A stretch of 64,000 nt of DNA from Desulfamplus sp. (GCA_015232555.1 JADFZJ010000002.1:1-64000), one strand, 5' to 3'; positions 1 to 12,614 are shown, numbered from the stretch's first letter. Notes: generated by a model from the sequence alone, not told the origin. Numbers and translations: made by a program.

Positions 1-570
1 GCACAATCTCTCTATTTTAGCGATGGTAGAGCTGATTTGGTGATTTATAATAAAAAGGTGATGCTTGGTGAACAGGAGATAACTATTTCCGTAAAAATGC
101 TGGAGTTACTTGCTAACAATGAACAGCCAACTTATACAACAATTAACACATTACCCTCTGATGTTGACAGTTATTTAGTTTTAACTGACCAGTCCCCTGC
201 TTTTACCGTTCCTTATGGTGCCTATGTTCAAGTTGTTGGGTCTGCTGGAGCTAATACCATAAATGTAGAAGTTGGTGCACAGATAGAGTGTCTAAATTTT
301 GCGGGGGCCAATGTGGTCAATATTGCCGAACCATTCACAGCTTTCAATGTATCTCGTAAAGGTGCAGCAGTCTATTTTGAAAGCTATAATGGAACTTATA
401 TAAAAATACCAGCTACTACAGCTTTTCAGACTTTAAATTTTAAAGATAACAGCTATAAATTAGCAGTAGTCGACTCTCAAATTATGTTGATAAAGATGAT
501 AATAGATAAGAATAAATATGATGCTGATGATGTGATTGTGATTTCTGATAGTGTAAAAAATTCCAAATAA
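1..570 (+). CDS. C-terminal part of a larger protein, function unknown (5' truncated by window edge)
   Basis: Frame is open from base 1 (AQSLYFSDGRADLVIYNKK...) to the stop at 570; the track start at 37 is an internal TTG. Contains beta-rich, repeat-like SAGANTINVEVGAQIECLNFAGANVVNI. Confidence 0.55.
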   Translation, partial: AQSLYFSDGRADLVIYNKKVMLGEQEITISVKMLELLANNEQPTYTTINTLPSDVDSYLVLTDQSPAFTVPYGAYVQVVGSAGANTINVEVGAQIECLNFAGANVVNIAEPFTAFNVSRKGAAVYFESYNGTYIKIPATTAFQTLNFKDNSYKLAVVDSQIMLIKMIIDKNKYDADDVIVISDSVKNSK

Positions 571-734
571 GCTCTTTAGCTTTATTCTCAAATACTTGAC
601 CTGTATCTTTTGTGTGTTCTTCAAGAAGCTCATAAGCTTCTTGCTTAAAAAAGAATTGCCGTCTGAGCACCCTTGGTTCGAGACTATAAATGCACTTAAT
701 CACCTATAAATGCTTGGACCAGTGCCAAAAACAG

Positions 735-766
735 TTCAGCCCTGAAAAACGGATTTCAGGGCTGAA
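735..766 (-). terminator. Intrinsic terminator of the M23 peptidase gene
   Basis: Perfect 13-bp inverted repeat TTCAGCCCTGAAA/TTTCAGGGCTGAA with a 6-nt loop; on the minus strand it is followed by CTGTTTTTGG. Confidence 0.75.
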
Positions 767-789
767 ATTATAGGTAAATTAAGATGGAA

Positions 790-2115
790 TTATAAAACTG
801 GTGCAACAACAGTATTGGTATTGTTGAAAGAAAGCTCTCTTCTGGCAGTTCTGTTCCACTGTTTGTTGATCATAGCAACATGCTGAAAAAACATGTTTCT
901 GAATTGTTTCGGCAGTGGCTCTCCATGAGGTAGTTTAAGCTTACTGTAATCAACATATCGGTTATTAACAATGAAACCCAAGTGAAGATGGGGTCCAGTA
1001 GCGTAACCCGTATCTCCCACATAACCTATCACATCTCCTTTTGAGACTTTTGTATTTACCGTCATAGATTTGTGAAATTTTGACAGATGCATATATTCAC
1101 TAATACCTGTACTAGCGTGTTTAATTTTTATGTAATTACCTGCAGAGTATTCATAGCCTTTGAAAATAACAATCCCATCTCCCACACTCTTTATAGGGGT
1201 CCCTTTGGGAGCAGAATAATCAATACCATTATGAGGTTGAAATATATGTTTTATAGGATGAAGTCGTCTCCCCGAAAACCCTGAAGATATCTCTCTGTAT
1301 TTAAGTGGAACTTTAAGAAAAGATGATTCAAGACTATTGCCGTTTTCGTCATAGTAACCATGTTTTCCATTATAGGCAAAACGGTATGCATGGTAACTTT
1401 TATTCTTTGAAGTTATTATTGCGGCAGTGATAACACCTGTTTTAACTCTTTTGCCATTTACATGTTTTTCCTGATATGCAACCTGAACCAAATCTCCTTT
1501 GCGAATATTGGGCAAAGCCGATGTATTTCTAAAAATTGAGATTAACTGGTTAGTAAGCTTTTTATTTAATCCCATCTTGACAGCAGTTTTATGAAGACTG
1601 CTTTTAACAACGCCTGAAACCTGCCTGATTCTTACGCTGGCATTGATATCATCTTTTTGACTTGCTGCTATCTTTTTAGAGCGAGAACTATTATTTTTGC
1701 TTACAACACCTGTGTTAAACTTTAATTTGGTTTTATTACTTTTTGCTAAATTTCTATTGTTTTTTGATTTTGCCTTGCTGTTTTTTGTTACGCTTTTGTC
1801 ATTTTTTGATTTGTTTTTACCATTCTTTGTTACGCACTTATCAGATTTTGATTTATTTCTGCTGTTTTTTGTTGTGCTTTTATCTGCTTTTGATCTGTTT
1901 TTTACTATACTCTTGTTGCTTTTTAATTTGTTTACTGAACTATTTTTCTTTACGCTTGCAGAAGCACTTTCAAGAGGTATTGCAGTAATTGAAAAACACA
2001 GAAAGAGAGTTACAAACAAAATGGTAAATATTTTATGATTAATGGTGATAATTTTATGATCGTTGGAGGGAGGATTAAGTGCTTTAAAAGATGGTTTCAA
2101 TGAATTTAACCTCAT
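790..2115 (-). CDS. M23 family metallopeptidase with long Lys/Ser/Asn-rich low-complexity N-terminal region
   Basis: HNGIDYSAPKGTPIKSVGDG...GYVGDTGYATGPHLHLGF is the M23/LytM signature; hydrophobic N-terminal segment. Confidence 0.9.
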   Translation of the reverse strand: MRLNSLKPSFKALNPPSNDHKIITINHKIFTILFVTLFLCFSITAIPLESASASVKKNSSVNKLKSNKSIVKNRSKADKSTTKNSRNKSKSDKCVTKNGKNKSKNDKSVTKNSKAKSKNNRNLAKSNKTKLKFNTGVVSKNNSSRSKKIAASQKDDINASVRIRQVSGVVKSSLHKTAVKMGLNKKLTNQLISIFRNTSALPNIRKGDLVQVAYQEKHVNGKRVKTGVITAAIITSKNKSYHAYRFAYNGKHGYYDENGNSLESSFLKVPLKYREISSGFSGRRLHPIKHIFQPHNGIDYSAPKGTPIKSVGDGIVIFKGYEYSAGNYIKIKHASTGISEYMHLSKFHKSMTVNTKVSKGDVIGYVGDTGYATGPHLHLGFIVNNRYVDYSKLKLPHGEPLPKQFRNMFFQHVAMINKQWNRTARRELSFNNTNTVVAPVL

Positions 2116-2412
2116 TTTTTAAGTTATAATTAAAGTTACAATCTGTAGTATTACTCCGATGATTTGCAGATAAACTAACAGTTATCTATAAGAATGACAG
2201 AAAAATTGCTCTACTCAATTACAGATAAAGTAACCATGCCATGTGACCCGCACGAAGCCGCTTGCCTGTACAAAGCCATGTGGACAATAATAACATACAC
2301 ATGAACTACAATAACTAACCAGCACAAAAAAACACATCAGCGTCTATGTGTCAATACAATTATCCAGCAAATATCATTTTTAGTGTAACTTATAATCACA
2401 TTTTATACTAAA

Positions 2413-3591
2413 TTACCTATAATTTCCCATCAAAGGGATATTAGTAAACGCATTTTCTGAACGTTGGGAGACCATAATATCTCCAGGGGAGATATTTTTA
2501 TATGCAAATGTTATCAATGCCGATGATGTGTTATCTTCCATACGCAAAACAATAAGTGAGCCTATATGTTCTGTTTTTTCAACAAACTTGTCTGAATCAA
2601 TCAGATCGCCTCTGGGTTGATTAAAGATTTCGTAAAACTGACCAGTCTGTAGCCCGTCAGCTCTGCCCTTATCTATGAAGACAACAGCATTTTCGGAAAT
2701 TTGTTTTTTATGATCTTCAGAGAACAGAATTTTAGCATTCATCTGCTCGTTAGACTGCCTCACAAGAATCTTTGAATCCATTGAGTTATAAGGTACCAAA
2801 ATATCATCCGCTAAAATTGTACGGAAGGCTCGAATAATTCTACCCTCAACCTGAGATACCTGATTATGACACTTACATGGTTTAGCTTTCAATTCAGTTA
2901 TCTCAACAATGCCGGTTATATAGTGCTGTACCAAAGGAAAAGTTGTTGAATTCTTATCTCTTATGTAAAAGGTTCTGATAATCTGAAACTGATCTCCAAC
3001 CATCAGATTAGATTCATCCTCGATTTGAAGATATACACCATTATCAATGTCAATCTCTTTCTGGTATTCTGGCATACATGATATAATCTTGCCCGAAGGA
3101 TGCACAGCATTCTCTTTGAGATATCCTACGCTCTCCATCAATGGATAGAAATAGTAGTAGGGAGGATTGACTCTCGCTCTTTCAACTGGTTCAGGAGGGA
3201 TCGATACAACGGTTGTTGAAGTTGCTTGAGTAGTAACTGACGATCTGTTCTGATTATCAAGATAGATATTATCCCCTGGATATATCCAGTGGGGATTACG
3301 GATATGTGGATTTCTTCCCCAAAGTGCGGGCCATCTCTGAGGTGATTTCAGAGCTTTGCCTGAGATATCCCATAATGTATCATGTTTTTTAACATTATAG
3401 ACACCCTTGTATTCCGTGGATGTAGCCTCTTTACTTGGTTGGTGTTTTACTGTTGCCTGCTTTACATCAAGATCGGTATTTTGTTCTTGGGCAGATGAGA
3501 TATCAGTGCAGCACAACAGATGAATAATAAAAATAGAGATAAAAAAAACAGAATATGCAACTTTTATATTATACTGTTTATTAATGAACAT
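2413..3591 (-). CDS. LysM peptidoglycan-binding domain protein, secreted
   Basis: Signal peptide, then YNVKKHDTLWDISGKALKSPQRWPALWGRNPHIRNPHWIYPGDNIYL (LysM). Confidence 0.85.
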   Translation of the reverse strand: MFINKQYNIKVAYSVFFISIFIIHLLCCTDISSAQEQNTDLDVKQATVKHQPSKEATSTEYKGVYNVKKHDTLWDISGKALKSPQRWPALWGRNPHIRNPHWIYPGDNIYLDNQNRSSVTTQATSTTVVSIPPEPVERARVNPPYYYFYPLMESVGYLKENAVHPSGKIISCMPEYQKEIDIDNGVYLQIEDESNLMVGDQFQIIRTFYIRDKNSTTFPLVQHYITGIVEITELKAKPCKCHNQVSQVEGRIIRAFRTILADDILVPYNSMDSKILVRQSNEQMNAKILFSEDHKKQISENAVVFIDKGRADGLQTGQFYEIFNQPRGDLIDSDKFVEKTEHIGSLIVLRMEDNTSSALITFAYKNISPGDIMVSQRSENAFTNIPLMGNYR

Positions 3592-3704
3592 GGTAAGCTC
3601 CTTGATGATATTTTAGCTTTTTTATTACATCGGTCTTAATGTTTATTCTTTGTCCGCATTAGTTATTTATTGTTCCGTCCAGATTGTTATTGTTAAATTT
3701 TTAA

Positions 3705-4637
3705 TCATTTATTTCCGTGTTCTGCATTTGCTTTTACAGTTGTCAGTTTTTTTGTAGCGGGTTTGGCAGATTTATTACTGTTTATATCATTTGGTCTCAT
3801 ATCAAGTTGAATAAACTCTCTTTCATCAAAAGGAATCTTAAAAACTCTGTTAAGGTTGTAATCTCCAACCCAGAAATTCTTCTCAGCAATGGTAACTGAA
3901 GAGGGTCTTGTAATGACTTCCGGCAGTTTTGCCTCGTGGGTAATGTTCCCTGTATTTATATCCAACCTTAAAAGACGAGGTTTATAACATCTCTTTTCAC
4001 TTGTACGGCAGTCATCAATTCCAATTACCCAGATATATCCACTGCCGCTGCAATCCCATGCAAGCCCTGTAGGACGCTGAATTGGGGAGTAATAGACATT
4101 TTCAATTGACTGCATATCAGGGTTGAACTGTACAATTTTGTAGCTGTATTTTGAAACTACCCATAAAGATTTTCCGTCAAAGGCAATACCGTTAGGAGCT
4201 GGAATTGGAGAATTGAATTCTAAGACAAATGTAAGATCGGGTTTCATTTTGACAATTCTGTCATTTTTAGCATCAGCTATCCATAAGAAACCTTCACCGC
4301 AGCACTCACCCTCCCAAGCCATACCGCATACATCCATATCCATCCGCTGGGGTCCTGGAAATCTTCCTGAACTATAAGAACCTCCGTTCAGCATAGTATC
4401 TTTTTTAGAAAAGCTATAGAAAGGTTCAGTTGTAATATTACGAGCAAAAAGTATCTGATTGGTTGTGCCCATGATTAAATTTTTACCATCCCATGCAAGA
4501 CCTGTAGGTCCCACCTGCGAATCGTGCTCAAGTGCAGAGAACAAATCCGTTTTAAATTGCTGCGGGGCACACCCTGAGATAACAATTAAGAGTAATACAA
4601 GGATGAAGCCAGCCATTTTTAGCTCTTTACAATTCAT
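3705..4637 (-). CDS. Beta-propeller (NHL/SMP-30-like) lipoprotein
   Basis: Lipobox LLIVISGCAPQ; repeated GLAWDGKNL / GMAWEGEC / GIAFDGKSLWV / GLAWDCSGSGYIWV blades. Confidence 0.7.
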   Translation of the reverse strand: MNCKELKMAGFILVLLLIVISGCAPQQFKTDLFSALEHDSQVGPTGLAWDGKNLIMGTTNQILFARNITTEPFYSFSKKDTMLNGGSYSSGRFPGPQRMDMDVCGMAWEGECCGEGFLWIADAKNDRIVKMKPDLTFVLEFNSPIPAPNGIAFDGKSLWVVSKYSYKIVQFNPDMQSIENVYYSPIQRPTGLAWDCSGSGYIWVIGIDDCRTSEKRCYKPRLLRLDINTGNITHEAKLPEVITRPSSVTIAEKNFWVGDYNLNRVFKIPFDEREFIQLDMRPNDINSNKSAKPATKKLTTVKANAEHGNK

Positions 4638-4776
4638 TATTCTTCTCCTAAGTCTGTTATATCCTGAATCCTAATTACACTATTATACCTTATATTATTC
4701 AATATTATTTTTAGATGCTTTTTTCAAGAAACTTGTTAAATATATATGATAAAAAACACTATCAATAAAATAGTCA

Positions 4777-5346
4777 TCATCTGTTAATCTCGTACGCATC
4801 CATCCATGACATCAAATCGTCACGTGTAACGATAGCAGATATATTTTTAATATGCTGTTTAATATTTTCCATGCCACCTTCCTGTCGATCAACAAGAGTT
4901 ACAACCTGTATTACCTCAAGCCCCTGTGCTCTTGCCCGTTCAACAGCCTTGATAGTTGAGCCTCCTGTAGTAACCACATCATCAATAATGACAACTTTTT
5001 CACCAGTTGACATATCTCCTTCTATCCATTTTATTACACCATGATCTTTTTGCTCTTTTCTAATAGAAAATGCTTTAATTGGCTTTTTCTCAAGATAGGA
5101 AGCAAAGGCAGTAGCTACTGCAATGGGATCTGCTCCAAATGTCAATCCTCCAACACCCGTGCAGCCTGATTGTCTGATTTCATTAAAAACAAGATGTCCT
5201 ATAAGATACATTCCCTCGGGATCGAGTGTTACAGGTTTGCAGTTGATATAGAACTGACTCATTGCACCTGATGCTAATTTGAATATTGGTTCCTTGCTGT
5301 ATTTAAATGATCTTGTCCAGAGAAGCTCTATCAATCTTTTTTTCAT
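4777..5346 (-). CDS. pyrE: Orotate phosphoribosyltransferase
   Basis: PRPP motif [46 protein letters not shown]-terminus typical of PyrE. Confidence 0.93.
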   Translation of the reverse strand: MKKRLIELLWTRSFKYSKEPIFKLASGAMSQFYINCKPVTLDPEGMYLIGHLVFNEIRQSGCTGVGGLTFGADPIAVATAFASYLEKKPIKAFSIRKEQKDHGVIKWIEGDMSTGEKVVIIDDVVTTGGSTIKAVERARAQGLEVIQVVTLVDRQEGGMENIKQHIKNISAIVTRDDLMSWMDAYEINR

Positions 5347-5396
5347 TTGATTTTATCCTTTTATATTAGATATAACGGCGGCATTTTGATATAAAA

Positions 5397-5442
5397 AGCC
5401 TTCACTGAAGGAAGAAGCCGTTATGCGGATTCAGTGAAGGCT
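5397..5442 (-). terminator. Terminator hairpin inside the pyrE leader (candidate attenuator)
   Basis: Perfect 13-bp stem AGCCTTCACTGAA/TTCAGTGAAGGCT followed on the minus strand by TTTTAT; lies between a minus-strand promoter and the pyrE start codon. Confidence 0.7.
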
Positions 5443-5487
5443 GTATACAAGGAAAACTGTTTTGCAGCACTCCTTGACAACGGTGCA

Positions 5488-5516
5488 TATATATCAGTAA
5501 ATTTTATACGAGTCAA
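5488..5516 (-). promoter_or_regulatory. Candidate sigma70 promoter for pyrE
   Basis: Minus strand TTGACT - 17 nt - TATATA. Confidence 0.6.
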
Positions 5517-5561
5517 ATCATCACATTTGGACATTGAAAAAGATAAAAAAGGAGTCTTAAA

Positions 5562-7004
5562 ATGAACAACAAATCAAGACAGATATGCAGACGTTTAATA
5601 TCTGTCATCTGTGCAGCACTTATCTTCACCTTATATGTAGGAGATTACAATTTATCTTCAGCAGAAGATGAGAAAACCTATGAATCTCTAAAGCTCTTTT
5701 CCGATGTTCTTCAGGAGATTGAAGAAAATTATGTTGATGAGGTAGATAGTAAAGTGCTTATAGAAAATGCCATAAAGGGAATGGTGAGTAATCTTGATCC
5801 TCACTCCAGTTTCATGCCTCCTGAAGCTTTTGGAGAGCTTCAAGATGATACAAAGGGAGAATTTGGCGGTGTAGGTATCGTAGTTGCCTTAAAAAATGGG
5901 ATGCTGACAGTAGTATCGCCCATAGAGGGTACCCCTGCCTACAAAGCAGGTATTAAAACAGGGGATAAGATAATTAAAATCGACGGGGAAGCAACTGCTG
6001 ACCTTGAGTTATGGCAAAGTGTCAAAAAGATGAGAGGCGAGATGGGAAAGGCTGTTGTCCTCACCATTGTCAGAGAAGGTATAAAAGACCCTGTTGACTA
6101 TAAACTAATTAGAGATATTATCCCAATGACAAGTGTTAGAAGTGCAGCCATTGCACCTGGATATGGTTATTTATGGGTCACAAATTTTAGAGATAAAACT
6201 TCTGATGAGATTAAAGAGGCACTCAATAAACTTGAATCAGGTAACGTGCCCTTAAAAGGTCTTATTCTTGATTTAAGGAATAATCCAGGAGGACTTCTAA
6301 GTCAGGCTGTCGCAGTGTCAGATATTTTTCTTAATAAAGGTATCATTGTCTCCATAAAGGGCAGACTTGAACAGCAGACAGAAGTTTTTGAAGCTCAATC
6401 TACTAATGATGACAAAAAATACCCGCTTGCAGTTCTTATTAATGGCGGCAGTGCCAGTGCGTCAGAGATTGTTGCGGGTGCTCTTCAAGATCACAAACGT
6501 GCTTTAATTATTGGAACCACTTCTTTTGGCAAAGGTTCAGTTCAGAGTGTAAAGCCTCTTCGAGATGGTTTTGGTTTGAAATATACAATTGCCCGTTATT
6601 ACACTCCAAACGGAATATCAATTCAGGCTGAAGGTATAAAACCTGATATTGAGGTTGAATATCGTTTTGAAGAACAGAATGAAGAGAGAGAAAAAGAGAA
6701 CGCCTCAATGGAAAAGAGGATGTTTAGGGAAAAGGATCTGAAAAATCATTTAGAGAGTCCAAACGGTAAAGAAAAGGATAATAAGCCTATAAAAGATACA
6801 AAATCAGAAAATCTTGATAAAAAAAGAAATATTAACAATAAAAAAGATGATAAAAAGGAAAAAAATAACAAAGAGAATATTGATGATATTGACTCAAAGA
6901 CATCAGAAACACTTGTTGATATAGAAAAACTCAAAAAAGACCCTCAGGTTCAGAGAGCACTCGATATTTTAGTCGGGTATGGCGTTTTCAGTGAACTCAA
7001 GTGA
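5562..7004 (+). CDS. ctpA: S41 family carboxy-terminal processing protease
   Basis: N-terminal signal region, PDZ domain (GGVGIVVALKNGMLTVVSPIEGTPAYKAGIKTGDKI), catalytic NGGSASASEIVAGALQDHKRALIIGTTSFGKGSVQ; Lys/Asp-rich insert near the C-terminus. Confidence 0.92.
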   Translation: MNNKSRQICRRLISVICAALIFTLYVGDYNLSSAEDEKTYESLKLFSDVLQEIEENYVDEVDSKVLIENAIKGMVSNLDPHSSFMPPEAFGELQDDTKGEFGGVGIVVALKNGMLTVVSPIEGTPAYKAGIKTGDKIIKIDGEATADLELWQSVKKMRGEMGKAVVLTIVREGIKDPVDYKLIRDIIPMTSVRSAAIAPGYGYLWVTNFRDKTSDEIKEALNKLESGNVPLKGLILDLRNNPGGLLSQAVAVSDIFLNKGIIVSIKGRLEQQTEVFEAQSTNDDKKYPLAVLINGGSASASEIVAGALQDHKRALIIGTTSFGKGSVQSVKPLRDGFGLKYTIARYYTPNGISIQAEGIKPDIEVEYRFEEQNEEREKENASMEKRMFREKDLKNHLESPNGKEKDNKPIKDTKSENLDKKRNINNKKDDKKEKNNKENIDDIDSKTSETLVDIEKLKKDPQVQRALDILVGYGVFSELK

Positions 7005-8199
7005 CGGGGTAAATCAGGATAAATCTGAACCTGAGAGCGGCTTACTATCCAAAGAAACTGCAATTAAAGCTGCTAAAACCGAAGATATTAAGAAGCCATA
7101 CAATCTTATCAATGAACTAATGAAAGGGCTGGCTGCAATCTGTCTGCTTGTATCTATATTAGCAACTATTGCCATGGTAGCTGATTTATATTTTAACGAT
7201 GCTTTTCAGTATTTCACCAGCTCTTTTTTTGGACAGAATAATATAATTAAATATGGAACTGAGAAAACAATTGAGCCTGCTCTAACTTCTAAGAAAGCTG
7301 ACTTTTCAAAAAAATCCACTCTTACTGAGGAGATTGTTTTTGAGATCTTTGATGACAAACCAGATACAAAAAAACAAGAACAACCTGAGTTAAAGTCCGA
7401 AAAAAGAGGCGGCGTTGCAACTAATTCTGCTCCAACGAATGCTGTTTTAGAAAACGATACTCAAACAATTGTCGTTTCAAAAAATAATGCTCCAAATATT
7501 TCCGTTATAAAGAAGACTGCTTCAAAAATTGCTCTTCCAAAGATTGCAATAATAATAGATGATATAGGATTTGATATTACAATGGCAGATGCCATTAGTC
7601 ATATAGATAAAAATCTTACAATATCAATCATTCCAGGCTCTCCATCAGGCAGGCAGATTGCAAAGAAACTTCATGCAAAAGGGGTGGAGATTATTCTTCA
7701 TCAGCCTATGGAGCCGCTTCAGTATCCTTCTATTGACCCTGGTTATGGTGCTATTTTATCAAGCATGACTTCTGATGATATCTTAAAAGTTTTAAACAAA
7801 AATCTTGATTTAATTCCTCAGGCAAGCGGGATGAATAACCACATGGGGTCAAAGTTGACACCGCTTTCTCAACCTATGCAGCAGATATTTACGGTTCTGA
7901 AAAAAAGAGAGCTATTTTTTATTGACAGTCTTACTTCAAAGCATTCAACTGGAAGACGTGAGGCAGCACTTATCCATTTACCATTTGCAAGCCGCGATGT
8001 TTTTTTGGATAACTGCAAAGATAAAAAATATATCAAAAAGCAATTGGAAGAGCTTCTCATAATAGCAAAACAGCGGGGCAGAGCAATTGCAATTGGTCAC
8101 CCGTACTCTGAGACATATCTTGTTTTAAAAGAAGAGATGCCTGTTTTGCAAAAAAGTGTCAGCATTGTACCTGTATCTCAATTAACGGCGGTAAAGTGA
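6979..8199 (+). CDS. Divergent polysaccharide deacetylase family protein
   Basis: KIAIIIDDIGFDITMADAISHIDKNLTISIIPGSPSGRQIAKKLHAKGVEIILHQPMEP is typical of this family; overlaps the ctpA 3' end by 26 nt. Confidence 0.85.
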   Translation: MAFSVNSSDGVNQDKSEPESGLLSKETAIKAAKTEDIKKPYNLINELMKGLAAICLLVSILATIAMVADLYFNDAFQYFTSSFFGQNNIIKYGTEKTIEPALTSKKADFSKKSTLTEEIVFEIFDDKPDTKKQEQPELKSEKRGGVATNSAPTNAVLENDTQTIVVSKNNAPNISVIKKTASKIALPKIAIIIDDIGFDITMADAISHIDKNLTISIIPGSPSGRQIAKKLHAKGVEIILHQPMEPLQYPSIDPGYGAILSSMTSDDILKVLNKNLDLIPQASGMNNHMGSKLTPLSQPMQQIFTVLKKRELFFIDSLTSKHSTGRREAALIHLPFASRDVFLDNCKDKKYIKKQLEELLIIAKQRGRAIAIGHPYSETYLVLKEEMPVLQKSVSIVPVSQLTAVK

Positions 8200-10987
<2,788 letters not shown>

Positions 10988-11052
10988 AATGAGTTTACTA
11001 TAATCACTTTCAACTGTTTTGAATTGATACCCATAAAACCTGACATATTTGG

Positions 11053-11081
11053 TTGACAGGCAGAAACCTGACATATATATA
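11053..11081 (+). promoter_or_regulatory. Candidate sigma70 promoter of the response regulator gene
   Basis: TTGACA - 17 nt - TATATA, about 95 bp upstream of the ATG at 11175. Confidence 0.6.
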
Positions 11082-11174
11082 AACAAAATAGAGAAATTAA
11101 AGGCTTTCCGCATTTCATCAGCATTAACCTTAGTTTTAACAGCATCAATTTTAATTTAAATAGGGAGATATATT

Positions 11175-11561
11175 ATGAGCGAAAAGAAGAGAATACTTGT
11201 TGTTGACGATGAACCTGATTTTGCCTCAATTGTCCAGTCAAACCTAAAACGGGAGGGATTTGATGTTGAGGTGGCTTACGATGGGAATGAGGCTATTGAA
11301 AAGGTGAAAGCCAATCCCCCAGATGCTATTGTGCTTGATGTAATGATGCCTGAGAAAGATGGGTATGAGGTTTGTGCTGAATTGAAACACAGCGACAAAT
11401 ATAAAGACATCCCCATTATCATGCTGACTGCAGTTGCAGACCATGTAGGTTCAACACGCTATTCTCATGCTGATGGCATGAGCATGGAGGCTGATGATTA
11501 TCTGCCAAAACCAGCTTCTGCTGAAGAGATTACCAAAAGCGTAAAAAGGCTTGTCTCCTGA
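11175..11561 (+). CDS. Single-domain response regulator
   Basis: ILVVDDEPDFASIVQSNL...AIVLDVMMPEKDGYEV...IIMLTA...DDYLPKP receiver domain. Confidence 0.93.
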   Translation: MSEKKRILVVDDEPDFASIVQSNLKREGFDVEVAYDGNEAIEKVKANPPDAIVLDVMMPEKDGYEVCAELKHSDKYKDIPIIMLTAVADHVGSTRYSHADGMSMEADDYLPKPASAEEITKSVKRLVS

Positions 11562-11752
11562 TTTTAAGACACTGGCAGGGGCAGCACGATTCTTTTTTGT
11601 CCCTGTCTGATTCCAGTTCTTCTTTCATATTCAAACGCATTTTCTTCATATTACTGCCGTTATGCAACCACAAAAAATACTAAGTTTGTAAACAGATATA
11701 ATTAGTTTGGACCCTCAAAAATCAGTTTTAATCCAGTATAATCAACCTTAAC

Positions 11753-12580
11753 ATGGTGGTGACTATGAAAATATTCTGTACTTTAGGTGATGAACGGGCA
11801 TTTCGTACAAAATCCCCAGCCATGTTTTCAACTGTATTCAAGCGAATTGGAATCAGTGCGGCTTATGTTCCGTTCAAGGTATTCCCTGATCAGATCGGGG
11901 CTGCCATGCAGAGCCTTAAATCCCTGAATATTGACGGTGCCAATGTAACCATGCCATATAAATCATCTGTTATTCCCTACATGAATATTCTCTCTGAAGG
12001 TGCAAACATTATTGGTGCTGTCAACACAATCATCCGAAATGATCAGGAACTTAAGGGATACAACACCAATGCCATTGGTTTCATGGATACTTTAGAAGAG
12101 CGAGGATTTAATGTGACCAACAAACAGGCAGTTGTGTTTGGCTCAGGAGGAGGTGCAAGGGCTGTCGTCTTTATTTTAAACTGGTTAAGGGCAGCTTCCA
12201 TACAGATATCTGGCAGAAACGATAAGAGGGTTGACGATATTATCCGACGAATCGGCGGCAGTGCGACATCTCTTGAAATTATAGCAAAAGAGCCACCAAC
12301 AGCCAATATAATCATAAATACCACCCCGATTTCATCTCCTGATGACTCACCTGAATTCGCATGTTTTATTAAAAATCAAGATTTCAGAGAGTGCGAATTG
12401 ATAGTTGACCTCAATTATGGACGTAAAAAAAATATATGGCAGAGCAAGGCTGTTGAACTTGGTGTCCCTTTTATTGATGGTCTTGCTCCGCTTGCCCATT
12501 CAGCACGCCGTACACTTCTTCTCTGGACAAAAATTGACGTGGAACCTGCTGAATTTCTCAAAGCCATTGATGCTGTTTAA
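11753..12580 (+). CDS. Shikimate dehydrogenase-like protein (altered active-site residues)
   Basis: ANVTMPYKSSVIPY, GAVNTII, GYNTNAIGF, VFGSGGGARAVVF are AroE-family motifs; catalytic Asp position is Asn. Confidence 0.8.
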   Translation: MVVTMKIFCTLGDERAFRTKSPAMFSTVFKRIGISAAYVPFKVFPDQIGAAMQSLKSLNIDGANVTMPYKSSVIPYMNILSEGANIIGAVNTIIRNDQELKGYNTNAIGFMDTLEERGFNVTNKQAVVFGSGGGARAVVFILNWLRAASIQISGRNDKRVDDIIRRIGGSATSLEIIAKEPPTANIIINTTPISSPDDSPEFACFIKNQDFRECELIVDLNYGRKKNIWQSKAVELGVPFIDGLAPLAHSARRTLLLWTKIDVEPAEFLKAIDAV

Positions 12581-12614
12581 AAACCTTGAAACCATTTAAA
12601 GGAGATATTTAGAG

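Noticed and set aside
482-703. Minus-strand 73-aa ORF
   Set aside because: Overlaps the 3' end of the first CDS, no clear RBS or family; a degraded gene fragment is possible but not supportable.
1697-2038. Plus-strand Phe/Leu-rich ORFs of 113 and 81 aa
   Set aside because: Antisense of the Lys-rich low-complexity region of the M23 gene; composition artefact.
5443-5540. 37-aa leader ORF for pyrE (MSKCDDLTRIKFTDIYAPLSRSAAKQFSLYTAFTESA) ending in the terminator loop
   Set aside because: Its ATG lies upstream of the best promoter's predicted start site and lacks an RBS, so translation coupling cannot be supported.
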